A stretch of DNA of 64,000 nt from Pseudomonas solani (GTDB taxonomy: Bacteria; Pseudomonadota; Gammaproteobacteria; Pseudomonadales; Pseudomonadaceae). The notes under the pieces were generated by a model. The model was not told the origin of the DNA. It made no database searches and saw only the letters and a program-made list of their open reading frames with translations. Within the stretch, counting starts at the first letter, position 1. Every line of letters begins with the position of its first letter. This document shows, piece by piece, positions 26,782 to 36,865 of the stretch. The stretch spans positions 1,696,501 to 1,760,500 of the forward strand of contig NZ_AP023081.1 of NCBI RefSeq assembly GCF_026072635.1, read 5' to 3'. The translations under genes were made by a program, and so were the position numbers.

Positions 26782-27051
26782 ATGGGTATTTTCGACTGGA
26801 AACACTGGCTGGTCATTCTGATCGTCGTCGTCCTGGTGTTCGGCACCAAGCGCCTGAAGAACCTCGGTTCGGATGTCGGCGAGGCCATCAAGGGCTTCCG
26901 CAAGGCGATGAACACCGAAGAAGACCAGAAGGCCGAACAGCAGGCTGCCGCCCAGCCGCAAGCGCAACAGCCCGGCGCCCCGCTGAACCAGCCGCACACC
27001 ATCGACGGCCAGGCACAGAAGGTCGAAGAGCCGGTAGTGCGCAAGGACTGA
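26782..27051 (+). CDS. tatA: Sec-independent translocase subunit TatA
   Basis: Pore-forming subunit of the twin-arginine translocase, which exports folded proteins. The 89-aa protein has the short N-terminal membrane helix (WLVILIVVVLVFGTKRL), the FGTKRLKNLG hinge, an amphipathic helix (VGEAIKGFRKAMN) and an unstructured Gln/Ala-rich tail. A ribosome site AGGAG (26769-26773) precedes the ATG. It is first in tatABC. Confidence 0.96.
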   Translation: MGIFDWKHWLVILIVVVLVFGTKRLKNLGSDVGEAIKGFRKAMNTEEDQKAEQQAAAQPQAQQPGAPLNQPHTIDGQAQKVEEPVVRKD

Positions 27052-27057
27052 CCCAGC

Positions 27058-27485
27058 ATGTTCGGTATCAGCTTTGGTGAACTGCTGCTGATCGGCCTGG
27101 TGGCGCTGCTGGTGCTCGGCCCCGAGCGCCTGCCGGGTGCCGCCCGCACCGCCGGCCTGTGGATCGGCCGCCTCAAGCGCAGCTTCAACGCCATCAAGCA
27201 GGAAGTGGAACGCGAGATCGGCGCCGACGAAATCCGTCGCCAGCTGCATAACGAACAGATCATGGCGCTGGAAAAGCAGATCAAGGAGAGCATCGTGCCT
27301 CCCGCTGCGGAGCCCGTGCCCACGCCGGCCGTCCCGCAGCCGGCCCCGAGGCCGTGCCCGCACCCGCGACAGCAGCGGCGGCCGAGGCGAGCCCCGTCGC
27401 GCCCGCAGCTGAAGCCGTCCCGGCCAGCGCACCGGCCGCCCCCGTCGTGCCCACCGAACAGCCACAGCCGCCACGCCCCCTATGA
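27058..27485 (+). CDS. tatB: Twin-arginine translocase subunit TatB, with an apparent frameshift in the tail
   Basis: Substrate-receptor subunit of the Tat system with TatC. The essential N-terminal part is intact: membrane helix and hinge (ISFGELLLIGLVALLVLGPERLPG) and the amphipathic helix to about residue 80. At CCCC (27344-27347) the frame changes. Before it the protein reads PAVPQPAP; one added C restores EAVPAPATAAAAEASPV and a stop (TGA, 27483-27485) that overlaps the tatC ATG in the expected way. As given, the frame runs on without a stop through tatC into rsmE, an unlikely 640-codon product. Restored length is about 142 aa. Confidence 0.85.
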
Positions 27486-28276
27486 GCGATCACAAGCCGG
27501 AACTGGACCAGGAAATGCCCCTGGTCTCGCACCTCACCGAACTGCGTACCCGCCTGCTGCGCTGCGTGGCCGCGATCTTCCTGATCTTCGCCGGGCTGTT
27601 CTACTTCGCCCAGAAGATCTACACCCTGGTCTCCGCGCCGCTGCGCCAGTACCTCCCCGAAGGCGCGACCATGATCGCCACCGACGTGGCATCGCCCTTC
27701 CTCACGCCGTTCAAGCTGACCATGGTGGTGGCACTGTTCCTCGCCATGCCGGTGATCCTGCACCAGGTCTGGGGCTTCATCGCGCCCGGCCTGTACAAGC
27801 ACGAGAAACGCATCGCCATGCCCCTGCTGGTCTCCAGCATCGTGCTGTTCTACGCCGGCATGGCCTTCGCCTACTTCCTGGTGTTCCCGCTGATCTTCCA
27901 CTTCTTCGCCAGCGTCACTCCCGAAGGCGTGTCGATGATGACGGACATCAGCAGCTACCTCGATTTCGTCATGACCCTGTTCTTCGCCTTCGGTGTCGCC
28001 TTCGAGATCCCGGTGGCCGTGGTGCTGCTGATCTGGATCGGCGTGGTCGACGTCAGCTACCTGAAGAAGATCCGCCCCTATGTGATCATCGGCTGCTTCG
28101 TGGTCGGCATGATCCTCACCCCGCCGGACATCTTCTCCCAGACCCTGCTGGCGATTCCCATGTGGCTGCTGTTCGAGGTCGGCGTGTTCTTCGGCGGCCT
28201 GATCCGCAAACGTGGCGATCACCCCGAGGACAGCACCGACGAGCCCGGCGACCAGCCGCCCGCCACCCAGCCGTGA
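27482..28276 (+). CDS. tatC: Sec-independent translocase subunit TatC
   Basis: Polytopic core of the Tat translocase that recognises the twin-arginine signal. The 264-aa protein has six membrane segments and the conserved N-terminal MPLVSHLTELRTRLL and first periplasmic loop (FLTPFKLTMVVALFLAMPVI). The ATG overlaps the restored tatB stop (ATGA), and its stop overlaps the rsmE GTG. It lies in the tatABC operon. Confidence 0.97.
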   Translation: MSDHKPELDQEMPLVSHLTELRTRLLRCVAAIFLIFAGLFYFAQKIYTLVSAPLRQYLPEGATMIATDVASPFLTPFKLTMVVALFLAMPVILHQVWGFIAPGLYKHEKRIAMPLLVSSIVLFYAGMAFAYFLVFPLIFHFFASVTPEGVSMMTDISSYLDFVMTLFFAFGVAFEIPVAVVLLIWIGVVDVSYLKKIRPYVIIGCFVVGMILTPPDIFSQTLLAIPMWLLFEVGVFFGGLIRKRGDHPEDSTDEPGDQPPATQP

Positions 28277-28980
28277 ACCTGCTGCTGCTCGAAGAGGGCG
28301 ACCTGATCGCCCCCGATCGTGCCCTGCTGCAGGGTCGTCGCCTCAAGCACCTGCATGAAGTGCACCGCGCCGAAGCCGGCGACAGCCTGCGCGTCGGCCT
28401 GCTCGGCGGCGCCATGGGCGAAGGTCGCCTGCTGAGCCTGGAGGCGGACCGCGCCGAACTGCAGTTCAGCCTGGAACAGGCGCCACCGGCCAAGCTGCCG
28501 CTCACCCTGCTGCTGGCCCTGCCACGGCCGAAGATGCTGCGCCGCGTGTTGCAGACGGTCGCCGCCATGGGCGTGCCGCGCCTGGTGCTGCTCAACAGCT
28601 ACCGGGTGGAAAAGAGCTTCTGGCAAACCCCCTTCCTCGAACCCGACGCCATCCGCGAACAGCTCATCCTCGGCCTGGAGCAGGCCCGCGACACGGTGCT
28701 GCCCGAGGTGGTGATCGAGAAGCGCTTCAAGCCCTTCGTCGAGGATCGCCTGCCCGCCATCACCGCCAACACCCTCGGCCTGGTCGGCCACCCCGGCCCC
28801 TGGCCCGCCTGCCCGCGCGCGGTGGAAGGCCCCATCACCCTGGCCATAGGCCCGGAAGGTGGCTGGATTCCCTACGAGGTGGAAAAGCTTCAGGAAGCCG
28901 GCCTCGACCCGGTGCAACTGGGTGAGCGCATCCTGCGCGTGGAAACCGCCGTCACCGCCCTGCTCGCCCGCCTGTTCTGA
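28273..28980 (+). CDS. rsmE: 16S rRNA (uracil-1498-N3)-methyltransferase
   Basis: SPOUT-fold methyltransferase modifying U1498 of 16S rRNA. The start is GTG at 28273 (MNLLLLEEGDLIAPDR), overlapping the tatC stop as GTGA; the protein is 235 aa. It has the N-terminal PUA-like domain and the C-terminal trefoil knot motifs LAIGPEGGW and LGERILRVETAVTALLARL. It shares a reading frame with the frameshifted tatB, which is coincidental. Confidence 0.95.
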   Translation: MNLLLLEEGDLIAPDRALLQGRRLKHLHEVHRAEAGDSLRVGLLGGAMGEGRLLSLEADRAELQFSLEQAPPAKLPLTLLLALPRPKMLRRVLQTVAAMGVPRLVLLNSYRVEKSFWQTPFLEPDAIREQLILGLEQARDTVLPEVVIEKRFKPFVEDRLPAITANTLGLVGHPGPWPACPRAVEGPITLAIGPEGGWIPYEVEKLQEAGLDPVQLGERILRVETAVTALLARLF

Positions 28981-29052
28981 AGCCTCTGGCTTCAAGCCGC
29001 GCCTGCGCCTGCCGATAACCCCAGCACTGCCTCGTTCGCTGGAGAAGTCCTC

Positions 29053-30969
29053 ATGTTCCGCTGGTTCGGCAATATCAGTGTCAACCTCAAGCTGACCCTT
29101 GGCTTCGGCCTGGTACTGCTGCTCACCGTGCTCATCACCCTCACCGGCTGGCTGGCCCTCGACGCCACCCTGCAGCGCGGCGACAAGCTCGGCGCCAGCG
29201 CCAAGCTCAGCGAGATGACCAAGGACCTGCGCATCGCCCGCCAGGAGTATCAGGTCAAACAGGAACCGGCGACGGCCGACAAGGTCAACGCCGCGCTCAT
29301 GGCAATGGAGGCCTTCGCCCGGGAACTGGACAAGGAACTCAGCGACCCCGAGGACCACGCCCTCATCGAACAGGAGGAAGCCGCGCTCAGCGCCTACAGG
29401 CAGGCCTTTGGCCAGCTCGGCCAGGCGTACCAGGCCCGCGAGGCAGCGCGCACCCAACTGGGTGCCAGCGCCGACGCAGCCGTCCAGGCCATTGGTGAAA
29501 TCGAGCAGCGCATCCTCGCCGATATCGCCCTGGACGAAGCCTCGCGACTCGACCAGTACCGCCAGCTCAGCGAACTGCGCCTCTCGGTGCAGCAGGCGCG
29601 CTTCCAGGTGCGTGGCTACACCTACAGCAACGACCCGAGCCTGGAGCAGGCAGCTCTCAGCGCCGTGGACACCGCCCTGGCCGGCCAGGCCAAACTCGGC
29701 GAAACCCTCGGCGAGGACGAAGACCTGGCCAAGGTCGCCGTCGGCCTCAAGGCCTACCGCGCCGCCATCGGCGCCTTCCGCAGCTCCACCGACGCCACTC
29801 TGGTGCAGGCCCAGGCCATGAGTACTCTGCGCGACAAGCTGTTGCAGATCAGCAACCAGTTGTTCGACAGCCAGTCCGCCAAACGCGAGCGGGAGTCCAC
29901 CCAGACACGCACCCTGCTGCTGGCCGCCATCGCCATCGCCCTGGCCATCGGTGTCGCCGCCGCCGTGATGATCACCCGGCAGATCGTCCTGCCCCTGCAG
30001 CGCACCCTGGCCGTGGCCGAGCGCATCGCCTCGGGCGACCTCAGCGAAGACCTCAAGGTCGAGCGCGCCGACGAGCTCGGCCAACTGCAGAAGAGCATGC
30101 AGCGCATGACCCTGAGCCTGCGCGAGCTGATCGGCCACATCCGCGACGGCGTCACGCAGATCGCCAGCGCCGCCGAGCAGCTCTCCGCCGTTACCGGGCA
30201 GACCAGCGCCGGGGTCAACAACCAGAAGGTCGAGACCGACCAGGTCGCCACCGCCATGAACGAAATGGCCGCCACCGTGCAGGAGGTCGCGCGCAATGCC
30301 GAGCAGGCCTCCGAGGCCGCCAGCTCCGCCGACCGCCTGTCCCGCGAGGGCGAGGTGGCGGTCAACGACGCAGTGGAGCAGATGGATCGCCTGGCCACCG
30401 AAGTGGGCCGCTCCAACGACGCCGTCGGCCGCCTCAAGCAGGAAAGCGACAAGATCGGCAGCGTGCTCGACGTGATCAAGTCCGTGGCCGAACAGACCAA
30501 CCTGCTGGCCCTCAACGCCGCCATCGAGGCCGCCCGCGCGGGCGATGCCGGGCGCGGTTTCGCCGTGGTCGCCGACGAGGTGCGGGGCCTGGCCCAACGC
30601 ACGCAGAAGTCCACCGAGGAGATCGAGGAACTGATCGCCGGCCTGCAAAGCGGCACCCAGCAGGCCGCCAGCCTGATGGACACCAGCCGCAGCCTGACCG
30701 AAAGCACCGTCGAGCTGACCCGCCGAGCGGGCCGCCGCCTGGGCACCATCGCCCAGGCCGTCTCCACCATCCAGCAGATGAACCAGCAGATCGCCGCAGC
30801 CGCCGAGCAACAGGGCGCGGTGGCCGAGGAGATCAACCGCAGCGTGATCAACGTGCGCGACATCTCCGAGCAGACCGCCTCCGCCAGCGAGGAAACCGCC
30901 GCCTCCAGCGTCGAACTGGCGCGCCTGGGCAACGAGCTGCAATCGATGGTCTCGCGCTTCCGCGTATAA
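29053..30969 (+). CDS. Methyl-accepting chemotaxis protein with a helical bimodular sensor (McpS/McpK type), first copy
   Basis: Transmembrane chemoreceptor, 638 aa. It has a short cytoplasmic N-terminus, TM1 (about 11-31), a roughly 250-residue all-helical periplasmic domain, TM2 (about 288-310, LLLAAIAIALAIGVAAAVMI), a HAMP domain and a signalling domain with the conserved hairpin tip VAEQTNLLALNAAIEAARAG. The helical sensor and its place after rsmE match the HBM-type receptors (McpK, McpS), which sense TCA-cycle intermediates; the actual ligand is not known from sequence. No CheR-docking pentapeptide at the end. Confidence 0.88.
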   Translation: MFRWFGNISVNLKLTLGFGLVLLLTVLITLTGWLALDATLQRGDKLGASAKLSEMTKDLRIARQEYQVKQEPATADKVNAALMAMEAFARELDKELSDPEDHALIEQEEAALSAYRQAFGQLGQAYQAREAARTQLGASADAAVQAIGEIEQRILADIALDEASRLDQYRQLSELRLSVQQARFQVRGYTYSNDPSLEQAALSAVDTALAGQAKLGETLGEDEDLAKVAVGLKAYRAAIGAFRSSTDATLVQAQAMSTLRDKLLQISNQLFDSQSAKRERESTQTRTLLLAAIAIALAIGVAAAVMITRQIVLPLQRTLAVAERIASGDLSEDLKVERADELGQLQKSMQRMTLSLRELIGHIRDGVTQIASAAEQLSAVTGQTSAGVNNQKVETDQVATAMNEMAATVQEVARNAEQASEAASSADRLSREGEVAVNDAVEQMDRLATEVGRSNDAVGRLKQESDKIGSVLDVIKSVAEQTNLLALNAAIEAARAGDAGRGFAVVADEVRGLAQRTQKSTEEIEELIAGLQSGTQQAASLMDTSRSLTESTVELTRRAGRRLGTIAQAVSTIQQMNQQIAAAAEQQGAVAEEINRSVINVRDISEQTASASEETAASSVELARLGNELQSMVSRFRV

Positions 30970-31201
30970 CCCGCCAGCCCTGGCCCGCGTTTCGCGGCCA
31001 GGGCGCAATGCCCATGCAGGCTTGCGGCGCCGCTATGGCGCCAGCTACTCTCCCGCACCTTGCGTCCCTGGTCGCAGCTCCGGTGGCCCTTCAGCCAGCC
31101 ACCCGCGCCCAGCTCCAACAACTCGAAAGACGCCCCTACCCCACTCGAACACGGCAGCGCCACAAGCACTGCCGTGCGCAGCTCATTTCCGGGAGAAATC
31201 C

Positions 31202-33142
31202 ATGTACCACTGGTGTACGCAACTGCTGGCCAACCTCACCGTCAGCAAAAAACTCGTGGCCGGCTTCGGCCTGGTCCTGCTGCTCACCCTCACGGTGATG
31301 CTCACCGGCATCCACGGCATCGACCGCATGATCGCCAGCAGTGACGAGATGGTCGCCGTCGGCGCCGTGGACAACCTGATCAAGGACGCCCGCGCCGAGC
31401 GCCTGCAGTTCCTCGCCAACGGCGACATGCAGCACGCGAAGAACATCGAGGAACTGGTCGACCGCATGCTCAAGCAGAACGAGCAGATGCGCCCGCAGTT
31501 CGCCGAGGGGGAAGGCGCACGCCGCCTGGCGGGCCTCAATGCCGCCGTGCTCGCCTACCGCCAGTCCCTGGGCGACCTGATCCGCGCCCAGGAAACCCGC
31601 AACGCCGCCCGCGCCGTGCTGGTCAAATCCGCCGAGTCCAGCCTGCAGGTGTTCGAGAAGCTGCAGAACCAGCTGTTCGACGAACTGGCGCTCAACAGCA
31701 GCGACAGCCAATTGCTGGGCCAGGCCCGCGAGGTGTTCGAGCTGAACCGCCAGCTTCTGTCGATCCGCTACCTGGTGCGCGGCTTCGTCTTCCAGCAGAC
31801 CCCCGAATCCGAGCAGCCGGCCCTCGCGGCGCTGGCCACCATGCAGGCCGACCTGCAGAAGGCCATCGCCGGCACCAGCGGCGAGCGCCTGGAAGCCCTG
31901 CAGAGTGCGCAGCAGTCCTTCGCTGCCTATCAGGACGCCATCCGCCTGTTCGGCAACGGCGCCGCTGCCAGCCGCCAGGCCAGCGCCACCATGGCCGACC
32001 ACGCCCAGGTCATGCGCGACCTCAGCCAGGCGCTGTACAGCCAGCAAGTGGACGAGCGCAGCGGTGACGCCAGCGCCGCCAGCGGCCAGTTGCTGGTCAC
32101 CACCCTGTTCGCCGTGCTCCTGGCCATCGGCGCCGCCTGGGTCATCACCCGGCAGATCATCCAGCCGCTGCGCCAGAGCCTGGCCTTCGCCGAACGCATC
32201 GCCCAGGGTGATCTCGGTGGCCAACTGCAGGCCGACCGTCGCGACGAGCTCGGCCAGCTGCAGCGCTCCCTGCAGGCCATGGCCGGCAACCTGCGCCAGC
32301 TGATCAGCCACATCGGCGACGGCGTCACTCAGATCGCCAGCGCCGCCGAACAGCTCTCCGCCGTTACCGAGCAGACCAGCGCCGGGGTCAACAGCCAGAA
32401 GGTCGAGACCGACCAGGTCGCCACCGCCATGAACGAGATGGCCGCCACCGTGCAGGAAGTCGCGCGCAACGCCGAGGAAGCCTCCGAAGCCGCCCTCGCC
32501 GCCGACCGCGAAGCCAATGCCGGCAACCGCATGGTGCTGGAGGCGGTGCAGCAGATGGACCGCCTGGCCACCGAAGTGGCGCGCTCCACCGAATCGGTGC
32601 AACAGCTCAAGCGCGAGAGCGAGAAGATCGGCAGCGTGCTCGACGTGATCAAGGCCGTGGCCGACCAGACCAACCTGCTGGCCCTCAACGCCGCCATCGA
32701 GGCCGCCCGCGCAGGCGAAGCCGGCCGTGGTTTCGCCGTGGTCGCCGACGAGGTACGCGGGCTGGCCCAGCGCACGCAGAAATCCACCGAAGAAATCCAG
32801 GAGCTGATCGGCGGCCTGCAGAACGGCACCCAGCAGGCCGCGAGCATGATGGAAAGCAGCCGCGCCCTCACCGACAGCACCGTGGAACTGGCGCGCCGCG
32901 CCGGTGATTCCCTGGCCAGCATCACCCGCACCGTGTCCACCATCCAGGCGATGAACCAGCAGATCGCCGCGGCCGCCGAGGAGCAGAGCGCGGTGGCCGA
33001 GGAGATCAATCGCAGCGTGATCAGCGTGCGCGACGTCTCCGAGCAGACCGCCGCTGCCAGCGAAGAGACCGCCGCCTCCAGCGTCGAGCTGGCGCGCCTG
33101 GGCAACGAGCTGCACACCATGGTCGGGCGCTTCCGCGTCTGA
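31202..33142 (+). CDS. Methyl-accepting chemotaxis protein with a helical sensor, second copy
   Basis: Chemoreceptor of 646 aa with the same layout as its upstream neighbour: TM1 (about 17-38), helical periplasmic domain of about 260 residues, TM2 near residue 300, HAMP and signalling domain with tip VADQTNLLALNAAIEAARAG. The start MYHWCTQLLANLTVSKKL at 31202 follows a GGGAG ribosome site (31190-31194). The signalling half is nearly identical to the first copy, whereas the sensor regions share few residues, which suggests duplication followed by divergence in ligand. Confidence 0.88.
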   Translation: MYHWCTQLLANLTVSKKLVAGFGLVLLLTLTVMLTGIHGIDRMIASSDEMVAVGAVDNLIKDARAERLQFLANGDMQHAKNIEELVDRMLKQNEQMRPQFAEGEGARRLAGLNAAVLAYRQSLGDLIRAQETRNAARAVLVKSAESSLQVFEKLQNQLFDELALNSSDSQLLGQAREVFELNRQLLSIRYLVRGFVFQQTPESEQPALAALATMQADLQKAIAGTSGERLEALQSAQQSFAAYQDAIRLFGNGAAASRQASATMADHAQVMRDLSQALYSQQVDERSGDASAASGQLLVTTLFAVLLAIGAAWVITRQIIQPLRQSLAFAERIAQGDLGGQLQADRRDELGQLQRSLQAMAGNLRQLISHIGDGVTQIASAAEQLSAVTEQTSAGVNSQKVETDQVATAMNEMAATVQEVARNAEEASEAALAADREANAGNRMVLEAVQQMDRLATEVARSTESVQQLKRESEKIGSVLDVIKAVADQTNLLALNAAIEAARAGEAGRGFAVVADEVRGLAQRTQKSTEEIQELIGGLQNGTQQAASMMESSRALTDSTVELARRAGDSLASITRTVSTIQAMNQQIAAAAEEQSAVAEEINRSVISVRDVSEQTAAASEETAASSVELARLGNELHTMVGRFRV

Positions 33143-33199
33143 CAAAACGGCGCCCCGGGGGTAGGATCACGCGGTCATCCTTCCCCCAAGGCCCCCGTC

Positions 33200-33634
33200 A
33201 TGCGCCCACTGACCATCGACCTCGACGAACTGGCCTTCGCCCTCAACACCAACGGAGAAGATCTGGATCACTACCTGGATCTTCTGAGCGGCAAGGTCCT
33301 CTTGATGTACTCGGAAGTTCCAGACCCCGAAGTTGCGGATCTGCTTGAATCCGAACCCGAGCGAATGCTGCTGATCGAGCCGATCACTTCGGCAACCGGC
33401 TTCACCATCATGGAAGACTTCATACAGACGGTGACGCAGCAGGAAATCTATCTTGCCCTCGAACACGCCCTGTCTGGCCGGAAGCCGTTCAGAACATTCA
33501 AGAACGTGCTTATGGGTTATCCGGACGTACTGCAGGCCTGGTACACCTTCGAAGCCAATGCCATCCGGCAACTGGCGCTGGACTGGCTTGAGGAAAATGA
33601 CCTGTATCCCGCCAACGAACCTCGCGATGCATAG
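33200..33634 (+). CDS. UPF0158 family protein
   Basis: A 144-aa acidic cytoplasmic protein of the UPF0158 family, recognised by MRPLTIDLDELAFALN and the central ITSATGFTIMEDFIQTV with GYPDVLQAWYTFE. No enzymatic motif is visible and I know of no established function. Its base composition is less GC-rich than its neighbours, which could mean weaker expression or an older transfer. It ends in a shared bidirectional terminator facing the ABC transporter operon. Confidence 0.8.
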   Translation: MRPLTIDLDELAFALNTNGEDLDHYLDLLSGKVLLMYSEVPDPEVADLLESEPERMLLIEPITSATGFTIMEDFIQTVTQQEIYLALEHALSGRKPFRTFKNVLMGYPDVLQAWYTFEANAIRQLALDWLEENDLYPANEPRDA

Positions 33635-33666
33635 CCTGCAAAATCTCGCTGATTCGCCACACCATG

Positions 33667-33693
33667 AAAAAGGGCCGCATCGCGGCCCTTTTT
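33667..33693. terminator. Bidirectional terminator between the UPF0158 gene and the ABC operon
   Basis: AAAAAGGGCCGC and GCGGCCCTTTTT flank a three-base loop. The stem is perfect and has T runs for both strands, between convergent genes. Confidence 0.92.
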
Positions 33694-33695
33694 CG

Positions 33696-34422
<727 letters not shown>

Positions 34423-34439
<17 letters not shown>

Positions 34440-35385
34440 GCCTCCGTTCCAGGCGGTTGGCGATCTGCGACAGGGGCAGGTTGATCACCAGGTACAGGGC
34501 GGCGACGCAGAACCAGATCTCGAAGGTCGAGAAGGAGGTGGTGATCGCCTCGCGGCCGCTCTTGGTCAACTCGGTGATGGCGATGACCGACACCAGCGAG
34601 GTGTCCTTGACCAGGCTGATGAACTGCCCGGCCAGGGGCGGCAGCACGCGTTTGAAGGCCTGGGGCAGGATCACGTGGCGCATCGACTGCCCGGAAGACA
34701 GGCCGAGGGAGCGCGCCGCCTCGTTCTGCCCACGGGCGATGGACTGCACGCCGGCACGGACGATCTCGCCGACGTAGGCGCCGGTGAACAGCGCCAGCGC
34801 CGCCACCCCGGCGAACTCGCGGGACAGGTCGAGCACGGTGCCGATGAAGAAATAGAAGATGAAGATCTGCACCAGCAGCGGCGTGCCGCGCACCAGCTCG
34901 ACATAGACGGTGGAGAGGTCGCGCAGGGTGGGGTTCGGCGAAAGCCGGCAGAGGCCGGTGAACAGGCCGATGGCCAGGCCGAAGGCACCGGAAAGGACGG
35001 ATATCCACAGGGTGGTCCAGAGGCCCCAGAGCAGCGGCCCGGCGGCCCAGTGGCGGGTCACGCCGACCACATCGCCCTCGGCGACGTCATCGCCCTGGGA
35101 AACCTGCAGGCTGTCCTTGGCGATGACCAGCTGCTGTTCCTCGCCGGCATCGTTGACCAGCGTCACCCGGGCGTTGGCGCCCTCCTCGGCGATGGCATCG
35201 ACCCGCGCGTACTCGGCGGCGCGCTGGGCTTCTTCGGCGTGGTAGGCGAAGTACTGCGGCACGCGGTTCCAGCGCCACTCGTACGAAATCAGGGAGGTTG
35301 AATACCAGAGGCCATAGGCGACCACGACCAGGATCAGGCCGGTCAGTACGTGCCAGGGCCAGGTGCGACGTTGTTTTCTAGTCAC
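34423..35385 (-). CDS. Polar amino-acid ABC transporter, permease
   Basis: Membrane subunit of the same importer, 320 aa, of the His/Glu/Gln/Arg permease family. The EAA-type loop appears as GQNEAARSLGLSSGQSMRHVILPQAFKRVLPPL. It has an extra stretch of about 70 residues between the first membrane segment (about 14-31) and the usual core (from about residue 105), predicted to be periplasmic (GANARVTLVNDAGEEQQLVI), longer than typical members. It is in an operon with the binding protein upstream and the ATPase downstream. Confidence 0.9.
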
Positions 35386-35421
35386 GGGCTATCTCTTTCA
35401 TGGCGGGAGGCCATAGAAGGC

Positions 35422-35458
35422 AAAAAGGCAGGCCCGGCCTCGTGAGCCGGAACCTGCC
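35422..35458 (-). terminator. Attenuating hairpin between binding-protein and permease genes
   Basis: On the minus strand GGCAGG pairs with CCTGCC around an inner stem of CCGGC and GCCGG, and a run of five T residues follows. It lies 38 bp past the binding-protein stop and before the permease start. Such intra-operon hairpins usually let the binding protein be made in excess of the membrane subunits. Confidence 0.7.
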
Positions 35459-35495
35459 GTCTGCAGCGTGAAGCGTCAGGGCTTCGCGGCTGCGA

Positions 35496-36287
35496 TTACT
35501 CCATATCCTTCAGCCAGGCGGTGTTCTTGAACCACTTGGCATGGATGCGATCGTAGGTGCCGTCCTTCTGGATCTGGTGCAGCCAGTTGTTGATCCAGTT
35601 GATGCTGTCGTAGTCACCCTTCTTCAGGCCGAAGGCCAGGGGCTCGTAAGTGAAGGGCTCTTCCAGGTACACCAGCTTGCCGGCGCCGGCCTTGTTCACC
35701 GCGACCACGTTGTAGGGGGCGTCGTAGATGAAGGCATCGGCTTTGCCGTTGACCACGTCCATCACCGCTTCCTGCTCGTTGTCGAAGCCGTTGTACTTGG
35801 CCTTGGCGATCAGCTTCTTGGCGACCATCTCGCCGGTGGTGCCGATCTTCGAGGTGATGCGGTACTGGGCGTCGTTCAGGTCCTTGTAGGACTTGATCTT
35901 GCCTTCCAGCTCCTTGCGGATCAGCAGGGTCTGGCCGACCACGATGAAGGGCTCGGAGAAGTTGAGGCGCAGGTTGCGCTCCTGGGTCAGGGTCATGCCG
36001 GAGCCGATCATGTCGAACTTGTCGGTCAGCAGGGCCGGGATGATGCCGTCGTAGCTGGTGGAAACCAGTTCCAGCTTGACGCCCATCGCCTTGGACATGG
36101 CCTTGAGCAGGTCGACTTCGAAGCCAATGATCTCGCCACGCTTGTTGGTCATTTCGAAGGGCATGTAGGTCGGGTCCATGCCGACGCGGAGGGTGCCGCG
36201 CTTGACCGCATCATCGACGACGCCAGCGTGTGCCAGGCCGGTGACGGCGCAGGCGGAGAGCAACAGGGATGCGAGAAGCTTCTTCAT
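35496..36287 (-). CDS. Polar amino-acid ABC transporter, periplasmic binding protein
   Basis: Periplasmic solute receptor of the importer, 263 aa. It has a Sec signal peptide (MKKLLASLLLSACAVTGLAHA, cleavage near residue 21). The mature part has the SBP_bac_3 fold with LRVGMDPTYMPFEM, the family signature GFEVDLLKAMSKAMG and the second-lobe motif SKIGTTGEMVAKK. It is the promoter-proximal gene of the three-gene operon. The ligand is not determined by the sequence. Confidence 0.93.
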   Translation of the reverse strand: MKKLLASLLLSACAVTGLAHAGVVDDAVKRGTLRVGMDPTYMPFEMTNKRGEIIGFEVDLLKAMSKAMGVKLELVSTSYDGIIPALLTDKFDMIGSGMTLTQERNLRLNFSEPFIVVGQTLLIRKELEGKIKSYKDLNDAQYRITSKIGTTGEMVAKKLIAKAKYNGFDNEQEAVMDVVNGKADAFIYDAPYNVVAVNKAGAGKLVYLEEPFTYEPLAFGLKKGDYDSINWINNWLHQIQKDGTYDRIHAKWFKNTAWLKDME

Positions 36288-36427
36288 TCTTACTCCTGAT
36301 TGGGCAGATCGTTTTATTGTTGGCAGCCCACGGACGACGGGCAGGCGGCAGATGCTAACCGCCCGCGCCGTGGATGGCGAGTCAGAGGCAAGAAGTACGC
36401 CAGATTCTGACGGGTGGAGCGCGAGGC

Positions 36428-36865
36428 CTAGCTTTCCAGCAGGAAGGTGACCGGGCCGTCATTCACCAGGTGCACCTGCATGTCGGCGCCGAAGCGGCCG
36501 GTCGCCACCTGCGGGTGCTTGAGGCGTGCCTGCGCCACCAGGTAGTCGAACAACTCCTCGCCCAGGGCGGGCGGCGCGGCACTGGAAAAGCTCGGGCGCA
36601 GGCCGCTGCGAGTGTCGGCGGCCAGGGTGAACTGGGACACCAGCAGCAGGCCGCCCCCCACCGCGCCGAGGGAGAGGTTCGTCTTGCCCTCGGCATCGGC
36701 GAACACCCGGTAGTTGAGCAGCTTGTGCAGCAGCTTGTCGGCGCTGGCCTGGCTGTCCTGGGGCTCGACACCCACCAGCACCAGCAGGCCCTGGTCGATG
36801 GCACCGATGGTTTCGCCAGCGACGTCCACGCGGGCCGCGGAGACCCGTTGCAGCAAGCCCTTCAT
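36428..36865 (-). CDS. dtd: D-aminoacyl-tRNA deacylase
   Basis: Hydrolyses D-amino acids mischarged on tRNA. The 145-aa protein has the DTD signatures SQFTLAADTRSGLRPSF and the C-terminal NDGPVTFLLES with the Gly-cisPro-like loop, and the start MKGLLQRVSAARVDV. Its ATG overlaps the pip stop (TGATG), so the two are coupled. Confidence 0.96.
   Translation of the reverse strand: MKGLLQRVSAARVDVAGETIGAIDQGLLVLVGVEPQDSQASADKLLHKLLNYRVFADAEGKTNLSLGAVGGGLLLVSQFTLAADTRSGLRPSFSSAAPPALGEELFDYLVAQARLKHPQVATGRFGADMQVHLVNDGPVTFLLES

Noticed and set aside
33200..33634. UPF0158 gene as a recent horizontal insertion
   Set aside because: Its GC content is lower than that of its neighbours, but a gene of this family occupies the same place in P. 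aeruginosa, so it belongs to the ancestral order.
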